This document shows positions 61,331-64,000 of a DNA stretch of 64,000 nucleotides, one piece after another. Numbering within the stretch: position 1 is the stretch's first letter; each line of letters opens with the position of its first letter. The DNA is from Collybiopsis luxurians FD-317 M1 (taxonomy: Eukaryota; Basidiomycota; Agaricomycetes; Agaricales; Omphalotaceae): NCBI GenBank assembly GCA_000827265.1, contig KN834750.1:124001-188000 (forward strand), given 5' to 3'. Made by a program: the position numbers and the translations under genes. A model generated the notes under the pieces. That model was not told the origin of the DNA, did not search any database, and saw nothing but the letters and a program-made list of their open reading frames with translations.

Positions 61331-62808
61331 TAGTCAGAAACCATCCAATAATATTCATCCGTGTACTTTCAATGTGGCAGTAGCCAATATCCTGTAACCC
61401 CTCCGCTCGACCAGCGTCTAAGTGGCTTCCTTCCCTGGGTTTTGTTATCGAACACGCTCACTGGTGTGTATATTGAATATTTAGGTTGACAGGCTAGTAT
61501 ATCACAACGGCTCAGGTACTTACCGTCCTCACAAAGACAACTGGATTTTTCATAGGAGAATTATACTCCTCCGCAAGATACTAAGGCGTAAGGTCGGTAT
61601 TTGTCGACAGGAAGTATAAATGACTGTCGATGAGGTTTGCGAATGCGAAGCAAGAACCGACGTGGAGCCGCGGTGTTTCAGAATTAAGAAATACATGTAG
61701 ATCTTCCAGGAGATGCTTAACGTCGTAACTTTTTATGGCCGAAAACGCAGCACAGAGGGAGGATCTAATAGCGCTACATTCTTGGTGCTCATTGCGATTG
61801 GAACCTTCCATACCTACCGGGCATATACAGGAGTTGAGTTAAACAGAGATGGGAATGAAAAGTCTTCTTTCATCATTGCACTAGCATTGCATGCTTGAAC
61901 CTCATTTAAGTTCAATAGTTGAAGAGAAGCCGCTCTTTCAATGTTACTGGTATAGGTGATACTGGAGATTCGAGGAAGAACAGTAACTCATTCTCTCGCT
62001 TGTCTGCGATCTCAAGACGACTACGCCAAATCGATTTCTGAAGATGAGCTCGCATGAAAGTTGTTCCAGCGCTCATGTCAACATAGACTTCATCAAGTCG
62101 GCCCATTCAAGGTCGATGGCGGAAAAGGATCATCTTCCGGCGTTGACGGTAAGGAAACCCAAGCTGTAGGCTGGAGGCAATGGGAAAACGACGGACACAC
62201 CTATATGTTAGATAGCCTGCACTCTCCCTATCACCACCGAGACTTAGAACATACTTTTGCAAGTAAAGCAGTGCCTTGTATACTTTTACAGTGCCATTCC
62301 TTTGCATTTGGAAATTTTGACCTCATGAGGGTTCGTGCAGGGTTTGGTGTCAACAGAGCATGGAGGCGGAACATTGATGTCAAGAAATTTAATCGGAAAA
62401 GTATTAATGCTGTATGTGGGACCAATTTTCCTTGATAGAAACCTGTCCGAGACTTGGAAGTGAGAAAGTGAAAGAGAATAATAGGCGCGCGCTTGATCGA
62501 CGATCGGTGTGGTCAATCTTCCTGCCAAACAGGCGATTCACCCGTTTTCCTTGAATTTCGCAGTTTCATATCTGATTTCATACGCGCAGCAAGTATCCTC
62601 AACTTCAACCACAGGCTCTTACCGTACTTTCCTCAGAAAGATGCTCAAAGACCAGGTGTTCAGCTTTCCTAACCAGATAAAAGGAAGTTTCTTTGAGTTC
62701 TTGTCCCCAGCCTTCTCACTACACTTCTCACTATATTTTCGAACTAGCATTTCCTGTTAGTCCTCACAGCTTTGCCCCTCGGTGTTCCCTCATTATCTGT
62801 CTAGAAAC
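61331..62808. other. 1.5 kb spacer, copy B
   Basis: Homologous to the copy A spacer but shorter and with many substitutions and indels. No gene recognised. The last 130 bases contain the promoter and 5' UTR of CVNH-B. Confidence 0.6.
62677..62684 (+). promoter_or_regulatory. TATA-like box of CVNH-B
   Basis: ATAAAAGG, 125 bases upstream of the ATG at 62809, matching copy A. Confidence 0.55.
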
Positions 62809-64000
62809 ATGCCTTTCGACCGCTCCTGGCAGAATCCTCATCTCGTCAATAGCTATCTGACTGTTAAATATGCTGGCAAGAATTTACCGCTGGACCTTGA
62901 TACATGCTTGAGCGTCGCCAATGGCAAACTCGTTTGGGGAGGCCGTGGCGGTTTTTCGGCCCTCCGGAATTCCTCCCTCAGTGGATCGGATTTCAATGGA
63001 GAAGTTGAATATCGAGGGAAATGGGTTCCGGTCCAGCTCGACCTCAGCACAAACATTCAAGTCAAGGATGGTAAACTCGTATACGTGGCCGCCAGGCCCC
63101 CTTCTCCCAAGCCTGTGACTCATGGTTCCTCTCCCGTTTCTCCCTCTGTGTAGGTCTTCCTCATTCATCGTGGAAATAATGTTAAATGACATTGTCAATA
63201 GTGATCCACCTCCATCATACTCGGAGGCTAGTTTCTCTCAAGAATTCAAAACGTATAAGTCAAGCCACCAACGGTAAGTCTTTGCGTTGACACACCAGGA
63301 TGTTGAAAAGTGCTAACAAGTTGCCAGTATGAGTTATTCAGAACAATCTTCGTTATTCTTTAAGATCAGTGTAGGAACTACGTTGTGCCTGACGAAATCC
63401 ATTCTTTCTGCTGAATGTCGAGGCACGGATGGGAAACACTGCCCATCTTCCACGTTGGATCTTAATTCTTACATCGGCATTGTCAATGGCAGACTCGTTT
63501 GGGGACGCGAGGGATTCTTTTCGGACTGTCAAAACATCAGGCTGGAAGAGTTTATTCTTCACGCCGAATGCGAAGACGAGTCAAAGAAGAAGGTTACATC
63601 AACCTTAGACCTCAGTCGTTATCTCTACGTGTACGAAGGCAAACTCGGTGTCAAGGTGGACGGCCAAATGACTGACTTGTCCAAATTCTTCACCGAAGCA
63701 CCGTGGATGAAGCTCAAAGGTAGGCTAGTGGTTTTCCCTTGGCGAATGCTCACTTTTCGTTAATAATTTTATTCAGTTGTCACCGAGACGAATTCAGACG
63801 GAGTGCTTGAAGCAGTTGGAGAGGGAGCCGCTTTTAAAACTGCGTTCGGTTCTCTAGCTGAAACGTCATCCAAGTATATCGACGCCGAGATTACCCAGGA
63901 ATTCTATGAATCGGCCGAGGTCTATCTCAAGGATATGATGGAAAACGAAGTCAAGGCAACAGTGACCGAAGAATTCACTAACACCGTATGGGAGAACATT
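62809..64000 (+). CDS. tandem CVNH-domain lectin with PPxY linker and helical tail, copy B (3' partial)
   Basis: Exons 62809-63149, 63202-63273, 63328-63719 and 63777 onwards to the window edge; 343 codons are visible. Exon 3 has the same 392-base length as in copy A. Domain 1 opens MPFDRSWQNPHLVNSYLTVK and is about 85 percent like copy A by eye. The linker has PPSY at 63209-63220. Domain 2 has LDLNSYIGIVNGRLVWGREG, IRLEEFILHAECED and LDLSRYLYVYEGKLG. The tail opens AVGEGAAFKTAFGSLAETS, keeping the GEGAA-KTAFG core but diverging afterwards. No signal peptide. An intact paralogue, likely expressed from its own TATA box. Confidence 0.78.

Larger units (their letters stand above)
61029..64000 (+). 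repeat. direct segmental duplication, copy B (runs off window)
   Basis: Second copy: ATG26 remnant, diverged spacer and CVNH-B. The left boundary is near 61028, where similarity to copy A begins at GCAGAAACTAGG. The right boundary is outside the window. Confidence 0.8.

Overview
The window is nuclear DNA of a filamentous basidiomycete, most likely a mushroom-forming Agaricomycete. The main evidence is the very dense set of short introns (about 45-60 bases, GT-AG with a few likely GC-AG, and even 7-13 base exons), tight gene spacing with frequent divergent and convergent pairs, and protein types typical of that group: single-pass membrane proteins with a carbohydrate-binding-like ectodomain, F-box-like leucine-rich proteins and CVNH lectins. 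No rRNA, tRNA, CRISPR array or intact transposon was recognised.

Layout, left to right. 1-700: 3' part of an HSL-type esterase (-). 1.3-2.5 kb: single-pass membrane protein (-). 3.2-4.5 kb: SEC14-like lipid transfer protein (+). 4.7-5.8 kb: F-box-like protein (-). 6.3-13.3 kb: a minus-strand run of housekeeping genes, POLA2 (DNA polymerase alpha B subunit), NDC1 (nuclear pore/spindle pole anchor) and NUDCD1 (CS-domain cochaperone). 13.5-16.4 kb: coiled-coil/disordered protein (+). 16.7-18.7 kb: PP2C phosphatase (-). 20.3 kb: small Cys-rich zinc-binding-like protein (+). 21.1-22.7 kb: BUD22 ribosome biogenesis factor (-), sharing a 70-base divergent promoter with TBCD (tubulin cofactor D, +, to 27.3 kb). 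27.7-29.7 kb: VMA2, V-ATPase subunit B (+). 31.7-34.1 kb: TCP11/SOK1 family (+). 35.6-38.5 kb: two tandem dienelactone hydrolases (-). 38.7-40.5 kb: cytosine-deaminase-like amidohydrolase (+). 40.9-42.8 kb: RGS-transmembrane protein of RAX1 type (-). 43.5-49.1 kb: three RimJ/RimL-type acetyltransferase paralogues (-) with an MFS transporter between the second and third. 49.4-51.3 kb: F-box protein with an acidic insertion (-). 51.5-53.0 kb: nitronate monooxygenase (-). 53.3-57.2 kb: sterol glucosyltransferase ATG26 (+).

The right end (56.9-64.0 kb) is the most unusual part. It is a direct segmental duplication of about 4 kb. Each copy carries the 3' end of ATG26, the spacer, and a gene for a two-CVNH-domain lectin with a PPxY linker and a long helical tail. 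In the second copy the ATG26 piece has decayed to a pseudogene fragment. The two lectins look most alike in the first domain and less alike in the second domain and tail. They lack a signal peptide and keep matching exon sizes, TATA boxes and the PPxY motif. This is the best candidate for a poorly described system: an intracellular lectin-effector, possibly linked to Rsp5-type ubiquitin ligases. That functional reading is inference.

Most other genes are ordinary housekeeping genes. Gene models were spliced by eye from splice sites, reading phase and family resemblance, so exon ends not stated explicitly are approximate.
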